Below are positions 24,813-34,650 of a DNA stretch of 64,000 nt, in pieces. The stretch covers positions 19,334,637 through 19,398,636 of the forward strand of contig CM054114.1 of the NCBI GenBank assembly GCA_028673005.1, in the 5' to 3' direction. The translations under genes were made by a program, and so were the position numbers. Numbering within the stretch: position 1 is the stretch's first letter; each line of letters opens with the position of its first letter. The stretch comes from Tanypteryx hageni (lineage: Eukaryota > Arthropoda > Insecta > Odonata > Petaluridae). Under the pieces are notes generated by a model. That model saw only the letters and a list, made by a program, of their open reading frames with translations. It made no database searches and had not been told where the DNA came from.

Positions 24813-25143
24813 ACCGCTCCGCCGTCCATTCCCGGGCACAAGTTATTTATCGCGTTTCCCGTCTATTCTTGCATCTAACAACGCGGCCAAGCGACTAGTG
24901 TCTAGAAGGGAAGGCTGCTCCTTCTCCTGCTCCGCCCTTCCCACCTCCCCTTCGTTTCTTCTCCTCCGCCTCCCTCCCTCTCTCATTCCTATTTCGTCCC
25001 GTCTTTATCTCTCTCGCATTCCACGGTCCATCCTCCACCGTTCTGCAACGCATTCTTGTTTGCTAACTTCCTTCCTCTCTTCTGAACAGTGCCCTCCTCT
25101 GCTGACGTCACGTATCCTTCACTCCCTCCTCGTCACGATAGTC
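24813..25143. other. Pyrimidine-rich, GC-richer spacer
   Basis: CCTCC/TTCTCC-rich on the plus strand. A 105-residue frame (24,898-25,215) is Ser/Leu/Pro-rich as expected from composition and runs into the adjacent hAT element. Not called as a gene. Confidence 0.5.
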
Positions 25144-25151
25144 CTTCTATA

Positions 25152-25977
25152 CAGTGTTGCCACTTTTTTTAGCATTTGGGAGCTAGATTTCATCTTATGT
25201 GTAGCTAGAAAGTAGTTAGAATATATAATTATATAATTACCAATGATATTCATGGCTGCGTAAGAAAAATAACCAAAAGATATTTCCGTATAATAATAGA
25301 TGTTTTTGTGTGCATCTCATAACTACACTATTTCTTAAGCTATCATTGTCTTTTATACACCAACAAGAAGATGGAAAACCTTTGTAGTAACCAATTTCAA
25401 CGGGTAATTAGAAAGACTTCATTTTTTAGTCTTTTTTTCCAACACTACTCCAGTAACCCCCCATAAGAATTGCATGGGAGGTGTCAAGCAGGGCATACTC
25501 CAATTTTTAACTCGTAAAACAATGTCGTAATTATCTGCTATCGCAGACTTTTTTGTTGATCTCCTCTGTCCGAATAAATCTTTTGATCTATACATTTCAA
25601 TGGCTATAATGGGTAAGAGCAAAATATAGATTTCCTATTGTTTTTTCCAAATCATTATATGGTACGAATACGAAAAACAGACGTTATTTATCTTCCAAAT
25701 TGATTGTGTACATAATGTTACAAAGGGACGCTTTCATATGGTCGTCTATAAGGAATAGATGCGGACAAAGAACATTTTAACAATTAAATCTAACAAAAAT
25801 GTATATGGGATTACATATTCCCAGCTTAAACAAGATATTTTTGGGTAGTCGCTAGAAATAGCTTGATTTTTTATCAATTCGCTAGATTTTTAAGAAGTCG
25901 CTAGGACCTTTCTTAGGAGCTAGTGTAATTGACAAGTAGCTAGATCTAGCTACAAATTCGCTAGATTAGCAACACTT
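25152..25977. mobile_element. hAT-type non-autonomous element with perfect 8-bp TSD
   Basis: Termini CAGTGTTGCC (25,152) and, inverted, AAGTGTTGCT (25,977) are flanked by identical 8-mers CTTCTATA (25,144-25,151 and 25,978-25,985). Both subterminal regions carry repeated GCTAG(A/T) motifs, two near the left end and at least six in the last ~130 bp. These resemble the clustered subterminal transposase-binding repeats known for hAT elements. Length is 826 bp, with no transposase frame. Confidence 0.88.
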
Positions 25978-26062
25978 CTTCTATATCTTCCTCTCTGCCT
26001 TTACCTCTATCCTATCTCTGTTTCGTATGCCTTCTTTCTCTTTTTTACCAGGTTCCATTCAT

Positions 26063-26305
26063 ATGTGTGTGTTATTTATGGATAATCAACCTCTTGGATT
26101 ATTATAGCCATAACTTCCTCCACACCAAACACAAGGGAGGAGGAAAACCGGTGCCGGCATTAGCCTACTCTTAACGAAAAGCACCAAGGGGGCCAACGGC
26201 TTAACGTCCTTTCCGAAGGACAGAACGCCGACTTTTCACGGTCTCCTCAAACCACACGAACAGGGGGCCCCGGGCGACCTTGGAAAAAATCCTACTTTCA
26301 GCGTA
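26063..26305 (-). mobile_element. 5'-truncated tRNA-derived SINE (family of 61,191-61,518)
   Basis: The reverse complement aligns with the body of the 61.2-kb SINE: AGGTCGCCCGG, CCTGTTnGTGTGGTTTGAGG, GGACGnTAAGCCGTT, AGAGTAGGCTAATnCCGGC and the 3' end CCAAGAGGTTGATTA. The copy stops just 3' of box B, so the promoter head is absent. Flanks TTCCATTCAT (26,053-26,062) and TTCCATTCGT (26,306-26,315) look like a target duplication, which supports truncation during LINE-driven retrotransposition. Confidence 0.85.
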
Positions 26306-26315
26306 TTCCATTCGT

Positions 26316-27330
26316 CTTTTGATAGCCCTTTTTCATCTTCTATCTACTTGTATTTCCCCACATATTTTGCGTTATTTCTCTTCTCCTTTCCTCTCTCTTC
26401 ATACCTCATCTGTTTCTGAACATTTTTCTTCTGTCTCCCTATTCTCCCACTGTTATCCTCCCTGTTTTCTCTCTTTCTATATTGTCCCTTTCCATTTCTC
26501 GCTTTTCTCTCTCCTTGTTTTCTGTCTTGTCATACCATCCTTTTCACGCTTTGGCATCTTTCCCTCATTCCTCCACCCCTATTTCCCTGTTTTCCACGCC
26601 TCTCCTTCCTCCCCCTTTCACCGCTTTTCTCTCCCCCTACCTCCATTTTTTCACCACCCCTTCTCCCATTCCTACATTACTTCCTCTGTCTCTCATCTCC
26701 CTTCGCTTTCTCCCCTTCGTTCACTTCCTATATCCCTCCTTTCTTCCCCTCCATCATCCACTCCTCATCCCTTCACTTCTACTCCCCTCCCTCATTCCTT
26801 TCTCTCCCTTATCCTTTCTCTCCCTCATTCCTTTCTCTCCCTTATTCTTTTTCTCTCTTCTCCTTTCTCTCCCTTCTTCTTTCTCTCCCTTCTTCTTTCT
26901 CTCCCTTATCCTTTCTCTCCCTTATCCTTTCTCTCCTTTATCCTTTCTCTCCCTTATCCTTTCTCTCCCTTATCCTTTCTCTCCCTCATTCCTTTCTCTC
27001 CCTTCTACTTTCTCTCCCTCATCCTCTCTCTCCCTTATCCTTTCTCTCCCTCATCCTTTCCCTCCCTTATTCTTTCCTTCCCTTATCCTTTCTCTCCCTT
27101 ATTCTTTCCTTCCCTTATCCTTTCTCTCCCTTATTCTTTCCTTCCCTTATCCTTTCTCTCCCTTATTCTTTCCTTCCCTTATCCTTTCTCCCCCTTATCC
27201 TTCGTCATCTCCTAAACCCTTCCTCACTGCCTTCCGCGTTACTCACCTCGTTCTCCTAACACTTTCTTCCATTGCTGAAATCTCTTCCTCCCTCTCTCCC
27301 ATTCCAACACATCATGCGTGAGTTAGTGCA
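26316..27330 (+). repeat. Pyrimidine-rich domain, proximal part
   Basis: Plus strand almost entirely C and T with scattered A; (CTCTCC)-type text throughout. The 311- and 279-residue overlapping frames (26,280-27,215 and 26,482-27,321) are open because pyrimidine-rich DNA lacks stop codons. They encode Ser/Leu/Pro/Phe strings, overlap in different frames and show no domain. Confidence 0.85.
26787..27203. repeat. 16-bp minisatellite maturing into a 32-bp dimer
   Basis: Unit about CTTATCCTTTCTCTCC (16 bp). In the last third (about 27,060-27,190) alternate units differ (TTATTCTTTCCTTCCC versus TTATCCTTTCTCTCCC), giving a 32-bp dimer repeated several times. This is a small-scale higher-order structure. 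Confidence 0.88.
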
Positions 27331-28980
27331 GCGCTCGTGAGATTCCTCGGTTACAGCAAACAAGTTATCCCCACCTACTCCCCACCGCTCTCACACCTAT
27401 CTCCCGCCCACGACCTCTCTTTCCCTTTCTCTCTCTCTTTTCTCTTCTCTCCCTCCGGTAGGAATCTCGGCTGATTGATAATGAACAGACGCCTCCGCTA
27501 AAGGGTTGCGGAGAGAATATTGAAAGTTTTAAATTGTTTGTTGTCCTTTTTATCGAGCTTTTAATATTTTTGTTTGTTGTCCTTTGTCTTGGCCACGCTT
27601 TATTATATGGTTCAAGGATGAAAGTTTTCGAGACACCTTAGGTTTTTCGCCCGTGTAGCTTTAGTAATTGGGTGATTGCTTTAGATGGCAGAATTTATCG
27701 CGATCTAGGACATCTTGACTTTCCGAAAGCGTTGGAGAGAAGAAACGTTTAGCGCTGGGAAAGTGTTAACGGAATCATGTGTGGAAAATTTGTGAAATCT
27801 TTGTATTAGTTGCTGCTATGGACATTGCAGTAATTACTTTGCATTTTCATGCTCCTAAGACTCGTGCAACATACTTCAAATTATAAAATTAAGTGAGACC
27901 ATTTTTGTTATGAAAATCCACATTTGTGATTGAATTAGAAAGGAAGAATTCCCTCTCCTCTGAGCCCAAGGGGTGACTTGCCATTCCTAAATCTGTAGCT
28001 CCTAAAACAAAATCAGCGGATCCTGATGGAAAGGTATTATTTCTCATTTTCTGATTTTATTCTCCAAGTCCCTGCTATATAACGATTTTTCGAAAATTAA
28101 TTCCGGAGATAAAACTTACCTTTATTACTCAGCAAGTGTGATAAAAATAGAGACGTAAATTAAACAATGGGAGTCTGTATGAAAGCATTCATTATAAAAA
28201 TGTCTGAACATTCGTGGCGAAGGCAGTATGCAAAGCATCGAAAAACCCTTGTGATATTTTTTAGATAATTTGTGGAGTGAAATCAAAGCAAGATGTAAAT
28301 TTCTTGATAATAACTATTTAATACTGATGTTTTCGTGGCCTTGAAAAACGTCTCGAATTCAGTTTATAGTGATTGTTGTTGGCTTCTTATCGATAGCATC
28401 GTAAAAATGAATAACCAAATTATGATAATAAATCCAAAAATATACGAAGCAACTAGGTAAAATTTCATGGTAATGCGTTCGAAAATTATGCGGGATTTTA
28501 TACATGGAATGAATAAATGCTGTCCTCCCGCCACATCGGCGTTCTCAACGCACCGCCAAGTTTCTCCTGGACGCTAGACCCGACTTTTAGACCTTACTCA
28601 TTCGTAGCACATGGGGGCATTTTATTATGGTGGATGCGGCGTCTACCCCCCGTACTCAACCTTCCTCTCTCGGGCAGTTAATCCTCAGACAACCCCCGGG
28701 GCAGGCCGCTTAGACGCTCTCTCATTCTTCCCCTGCACATCCCCTCATCCTCGTGTGAGATCCGTTACGTCGAATGGTTCTTATCTTCAACCAAACTCCC
28801 CCTTTTCTCGTATGGGCACTGGTCGTTCCCTCTCTCTCTCTCTCTACACCTACCCTTCTCTCTACTTCCCTTCCTCTTCCTACCTCTTTCATCTTTCTAC
28901 CCCCACTCCCGCTCTCTCTATCTTATGGTCTAAATTTCGCCCGAATAAAGATATCTATCTATCCCTCTTTCTCAAACTTC
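27331..28980. other. Ordinary AT-rich DNA between two pyrimidine arrays
   Basis: From about 27,470 to 28,570 composition returns to normal AT-rich DNA with no recognised gene. CT-rich text resumes near 28,660. A 126-residue frame at 28,611-28,991 runs into the array and has no recognisable domain. Confidence 0.5.
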
Positions 28981-28984
28981 TCCC

Positions 28985-31900
28985 TCTCTAACCCCACCCT
29001 TTTTCTGAAGTCCACCCACTCTCGCTACCTCCACCCTCATTCTCTACCTCCTTTCTCTCTCTCTCTCTACCTCCACCCTCTCTCTCTCTCATCTTTCTCT
29101 TTACCTCCACCCTCTCTCTCTCTAACCTCACCCTTTTTTTGAAGTCCACCCTCTCTCGCTACTCCCACCCTCATTCTCTACCTCCACCCTCTCTCTTTAC
29201 CTCCACCCTCTCTCTTTACCTCCACCCTCTTTCTCTAACCTCAACCTTTTTCGGAAGTCCACCCTCTCTCGCTACCCCACACTCACTCTCCACCTACCCT
29301 AATTCTCTACCTCCACCCTCGTTCTCTACCTCAACCCTCGTTCTCTACCTCCACCCTCATTCTCTACCTACCCTAATTCTCTACCTCCAACCTCATTCTC
29401 TACCTCCACCCTCATTCTCTACCTCCACCCTCATTCTCTACCTCCACCCTCATTCTCTACCTCCACCCTCATTCTCTACCTCCATCCTAATTCTCTACCT
29501 CCACCCTCATTCTCTACCTCCACCCGCATTCTCTACCTCCACCCTCATTCTCTACCTCCACCCTCATTCTCCACCTACCCTAATTCTCTACCTCCAACCT
29601 CATTCTCTACCTCCACCCTCATTCTCTACCTCCACCCTCATTCTCTACCTCCACCCTCATTCTCTACCTCCACCCTCATTCTCTACCTCCATCCTCATTC
29701 TCTACCTCCACCCTCATTCTCTACCTCCACCCTCATTCTCTACCTCCACCCTCATTCTCTACCTCCACCCTCATTCTCTACCTCCACCCTCATTCTCTAC
29801 CTCCACCCTCATTCTCTACCTCCACCCTCATTCTCTACCTCCATCCTAATTCTCTACCTCCAACCTCATTCTCTACCTCCACCCTCATTCTCTACCTCCA
29901 ACCTCTTTCTCTACCTCCACCCTCATTCTCTACTTCCACCCTCTATCGCTACCTCCACCCTCTCTCGCTTCCTTCACCCTCTCTCGCTACCTCCACCCTC
30001 TCTCGCTATCTCCACCCTCTCTCTCTCTAACCTCACCCTTTTTCTCAAATCTATTCTTTCTCGGTACCCCCACCCTCATTCTCTACCCACAACCTCTTTC
30101 TCTACCTCCAACCTCATTCTCTACCTCCACCCTCATTCTCTACCTCCACCCTCATTCTCAACCTCCACCCTCATTCTCTACCTCCATCCTCATTCTCTAC
30201 CTCCACCCTCATTCTCTACCTCCTTTCTCTCTCTCTCTCTACCTCCACCCTCTCTCTCTCTCATCTTTCTCTTTACCTCCACCCTCTCTCTCTCTAACCT
30301 CACCCTTTTTTTGAAGTCCACCCTCTCTCGCTACTCCCACCCTCATTCTCTACCTCCACCCTCTCTCTTTACCTCCACCCTCTCTCTTTACCTCCACCCT
30401 CTTTCTCTAACCTCAACCTTTTTCGGAAGTCCACCCTCTCTCGCTACCCCACACTCACTCTCCACCTACCCTAATTCTCTACCTCCACCCTCGTTCTCTA
30501 CCTCAACCCTCGTTCTCTACCTCCACCCTCATTCTCTACCTACCCTAATTCTCTACCTCCAACCTCATTCTCTACCTCCACCCTCATTCTCTACCTCCAC
30601 CCTCATTCTCTACCTCCACCCTCATTCTCTACCTCCACCCTCATTCTCTACCTCCATCCTAATTCTCTACCTCCACCCTCATTCTCTACCTCCACCCGCA
30701 TTCTCTACCTCCACCCTCATTCTCTACCTCCACCCTCATTCTCCACCTACCCTAATTCTCTACCTCCAACCTCATTCTCTACCTCCACCCTCATTCTCTA
30801 CCTCCACCCTCATTCTCTACCTCCACCCTCATTCTCTACCTCCATCCTCATTCTCTACCTCCATCCTCATTCTCTACCTCCACCCTCATTCTCTACCTCC
30901 ACCCTCATTCTCTACCTCCACCCTCATTCTCTACCTCCACCCTCATTCTCTACCTCCACCCTCATTCTCTACCTCCACCCTCATTCTCTACCGCCACCCT
31001 CATTCTCTACCTCCATCCTAATTCTCTACCTCCAACCTCATTCTCTACCTCCACCCTCATTCTCTACCTCCAACCTCTTTCTCTACCTCCACCCTCATTC
31101 TCTACTTCCACCCTCTCTCGCTACCTCCACCCTCTCTCGCTTCCTTCACCCTCTCTCGCTACCTCCACCCTCTCTCGCTATCTCCACCCTCTCTCTCTAA
31201 CCTCACCCTTTTTCTCAAATCTATTCTTTCTCGGTACCCCCACCCTCATTCTCTACCCACAACCTCTTTCTCTACCTCCAACCTCATTCTCTACCTCCAC
31301 CCTCATTCTCTACCTCCACCCTCATTCTCAACCTCCACCCTCATTCTCTACCTCCATCCTCATTCTCTACCTCCACCCTCATTCTCTACCTCCACCCTCA
31401 TTCTCTACCTCCACCCTCATTCTCTACCTCCATCCTAATTCTCTACCTCCAACCTCATTCTCTACCTCCACCCTCATTCTCTACCTCCACCCTCATTCTC
31501 TACCTCCACCCTCATTCTCTACCTCCACCCTCATTCTCTACCTCCACCCTCATTCTCTACCTCCATCCTAATTCTCTACCTCCAACCTCATTCTCTACCT
31601 CCACCCTCATTCTCTACCCCCAACCTCTTTCTCTACCTCCACCCTCATTCTCTACTTCCACCCTCTCTCGCTACCTCCACCCTCTCTCGCTATCTCCACC
31701 CTCTCTCTCTCTAACCTCACCCTTTTTCTCAAATCTATTCTTTCTCGGTACCCCCACCCTCATTCTCTACCCACAACCTCTTTCTCTACCTCCACCCTCA
31801 TTCTCTACCTCCACCCTAATTCTCTACCTCCTCCCTCATTCTCTACCTCCACCCTCATTCTCTACCTCCACCCTCATTCTCTACCTCCATCCTAATTCTC

Positions 31901-34265
31901 TACCTCCACCCTCATTCTCTACCTCCACCCGCATTCTCTACCTCCACCCTCATTCTCTACCTCCACCCTCATTCTCCACCTACCCTAATTCTCTACCTCC
32001 AACCTCATTCTCTACCTCCACCCTCATTCTCTACCTCCACCCTCATTCTCTACCTCCACCCTCATTCTCTACCTCCATCCTCATTCTCTACCTCCACCCT
32101 CATTCTCTACCTCCACCCTCATTCTCTACCTCCACCCTCATTCTCTACCTACCCTAATTCTCTACCTCCAACCTCATTCTCTACCTCCACCCTCATTCTC
32201 TACCTCCATCCTAATTCTCTACCTCCAACCTCATTCTCTACCTCCACCCTCATTCTCTACCTCCAACCTCTTTCTCTACCTCCACCCTCATTCTCTACCT
32301 CCACCCTCATTCTCTACCTCCACCCTCATTCTCTACCTCCACCCTCATTCTCTACCTCCATCCTCATTCTCTACCTCCACCCTCATTCTCTACCTCCACC
32401 CTCATTCTCTACCTCCACCCTCATTCTCTACCTCCACCCTCATTCTCTACCTCCACCCTCATTCTCTACCTCCACCCTCATTCTCTACCTCCACCCTCAT
32501 TCTCTACCTCCATCCTAATTCTCTACCTCCAACCTCATTCTCTACCTCCACCCTCATTCTCTACCTCCAACCTCTTTCTCTACCTTCACCCTCATTCTCT
32601 ACTTCCACCCTCTCTCGCTACCTCCACCCTCTCTCGCTTCCTTCACCCTCTCTCGCTACCTCCACCCTCTCTCGCTATCTCCACCCTCTCTCTCTCTAAC
32701 CTCACCCTTTTTCTCAAATCTATTCTTTCTCGGTACCCCCACCCTCATTCTCTACCCACAACCTCTTTCTCTACCTCCACCCTCATTCTCTACCTCCACC
32801 CTAATTCTCTACCTCCACCCTCATTCTCTACCTCCACCCTCATTCTCTACCTCCACCCTCATTCTCTACCTCCATCCTAATTCTCTACCTCCACCCTCAT
32901 TCTCTACCTCCACCCGCATTCTCTACCTCCACCCTCATTCTCTACCTCCACCCTCATTCTCCACCTACCCTAATTCTCTACCTCCAACCTCATTCTCTAC
33001 CTCCACCCTCATTCTCTACCTCCACCCTCATTCTCTACCTCCACCCTCATTCTCTACCTCCATCCTCATTCTCTACCTCCACCCTCATTCTCTACCTCCA
33101 CCCTCATTCTCTACCTCCAACCTCTTTCTCTACCTCCACCCTCATTCTCTACTTCCACCCTCTCTCGCTACCTCCACCCTCTCTCGCTTCCTTCACCCTC
33201 TCTCGCTACCTCCACCCTCTCTCGCTATCTCCACCCTCTCTCTCTCTAACCTCACCCTTTTTCTCAAATCTATTCTTTCTCGGTACCCCCACCCTCATTC
33301 TCTACCCACAACCTCTTTCTCTACCTCCACCCTCATTCTCTACCTCCACCCTAATTCTCTACCTCCACCCTCATTCTCTACCTCCACCCTCATTCTCTAC
33401 CTCCACCCTCATTCTCTACCTCCATCCTAATTCTCTACCTCCACCCTCATTCTCTACCTCCACCCGCATTCTCTACCTCCACCCTCATTCTCTACCTCCA
33501 CCCTCATTCTCCACCTACCCTAATTCTCTACCTCCAACCTCATTCTCTACCTCCACCCTCATTCTCTACCTCCACCCTCATTCTCTACCTCCACCCTCAT
33601 TCCCTACCTCCATCCTCATTCTCTACCTCCACCCTCATTCTCTACCTCCACCCTCATTCTCTACCTCCACCCTCATTCTCTACCTCCACCCTCATTCTCT
33701 ACCTCCACCCTCATTCTCTACCTACCCTAATTCTCTACCTCCAACCTCATTCTCTACCTCCACCCTCATTCTCTACCTCCATCCTAATTCTCTACCTCCA
33801 ACCTCATTCTCTACCTCCACCCTCATTCTCTACCTCCAACCTATTTCTCTACCTCCACCCTCATTCTCTACCTCCACCCTCATTCTCTACCTCCACCCTC
33901 ATTCTCTACCTCCACCCTCATTCTCTACCTCCACCCTCATTCTCTACCTCCACCCTCATTCTCTACCTCCACCCTCATTCTCTACCTCCATCCTAATTCT
34001 CTACCTCCAACCTCATTCTCTACCTCCACCCTCATTCTCTACCTCCAACCTCTTTCTCTACCTCCACCCTCATTCTCTACTTCCACCCTCTCTCGCTACC
34101 TCCACCCTCTCTCGCTTCCTTCACCCTCTCTCGCTACCTCCACCCTCTCTCGCTATCTCCACCCTCTCTCTCTCTAACCTCGCCCTTTTTCTCAAATTTA
34201 TTCTTTCTCGGTACCCCCACCCTCATTCTCTACCCACAACCTCTTTCTCTACCTCCACCTACTCT
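28985..34265 (+). repeat. ~5.3-kb pyrimidine minisatellite, 19-bp unit, higher-order organisation
   Basis: The basic unit is ATTCTCTACCTCCACCCTC (19 bp), repeated head-to-tail with few changes (CACCCTCATT versus CATCCTAATT, CAACCTCATT, CACCCGCATT). It is punctuated by clusters of a TCTCGCTACCTCCACCC variant followed by a TTTTTCTCAAATCTATTC spacer and a CTCGGTACCCCC restart. The spacer recurs near 30,041, 31,211, 31,725, 32,710, 33,260 and 34,188, giving steps of 1,170, 514, 985, 550 and 928 bp. Because 19 is not a multiple of 3, all frames read through, producing a spurious 19-residue Leu/His/Pro/Ser repeat. Confidence 0.95.
29045..31388 (+). repeat. Tandem segmental duplication of ~1,172 bp inside the array
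   Basis: The segment starting at about 29,045 is repeated nearly base for base from about 30,217 (offset 1,172 bp), including the irregular modules CCTCCTTTCTCTCTC, TTTTTTTGAAGTCC and the CACCTACCCTAATTC variants. The two 236-residue frames they carry (29,139-29,849 and 30,311-31,021) differ at only a few residues. This points to recent unequal exchange or slippage. Confidence 0.9.
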
Positions 34266-34650
34266 CTACCCACCTCCATCTCTCGACACCTACCTCTGTT
34301 TTTCTTCTTCCTGTCTCTCTCTCTTCCCTTCCTGTCTCTCCCCTTCCTTTTTCTCCCTCTCTCTCCTTCCACCTCTCTCCTCCCTCTCAAACTATTTCAT
34401 CCCTCCTTCCCTCTCCTTTTTCTCTATTCTCCTTTCATCCTCTCTCCCTCGTTTGCTGTTCTCTCCTCCCGCCTTTCTTTTCCTTACTCTGCTCCCTCCC
34501 TTTTTCTCCATCTCTTTCTTCCCTCTTCCCTCTCCCTCTTCCTCCTCTCTCTTCCCTATTTCCTCCCACTCTCTCTCTCTTCTTCCTTTCATCTCCATTC
34601 ATCTCTATCCCTCTTTCCCTTCTATACTCCGTCCGTCCTTTTAACGTCCA
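34266..34650 (+). repeat. Pyrimidine-rich tail of the domain
   Basis: Irregular CTCTCTCC/CCTTCC text without a fixed period. The antisense frames (68 and 158 residues, Arg/Glu/Gly/Lys-rich) follow from the purine-rich minus strand and are not genes. Confidence 0.8.

Noticed and set aside
26280..27321. Long overlapping frames (311 and 279 residues) rich in Ser/Leu/Pro/Phe
   Set aside because: They lie on a pyrimidine-rich repeat where stops are almost impossible, overlap in different frames and have a 16-residue periodicity dictated by the 16-bp DNA unit.
29139..31021. Two 236-residue repeat proteins (Leu/His/Pro/Ser 19-residue repeat)
   Set aside because: A 19-bp DNA repeat translates to a 19-residue period in every frame; no initiation context, domain or codon signal. 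The pair arises from the 1,172-bp DNA duplication.
28985..34265. CRISPR-array-like appearance (short identical repeats)
   Set aside because: Units are contiguous with no unique spacers, and the surrounding DNA is eukaryotic.
28985..34265. Telomeric or subtelomeric repeat
   Set aside because: The unit is not TTAGG, TTAGGG or similar, and unique sequence continues on both sides.
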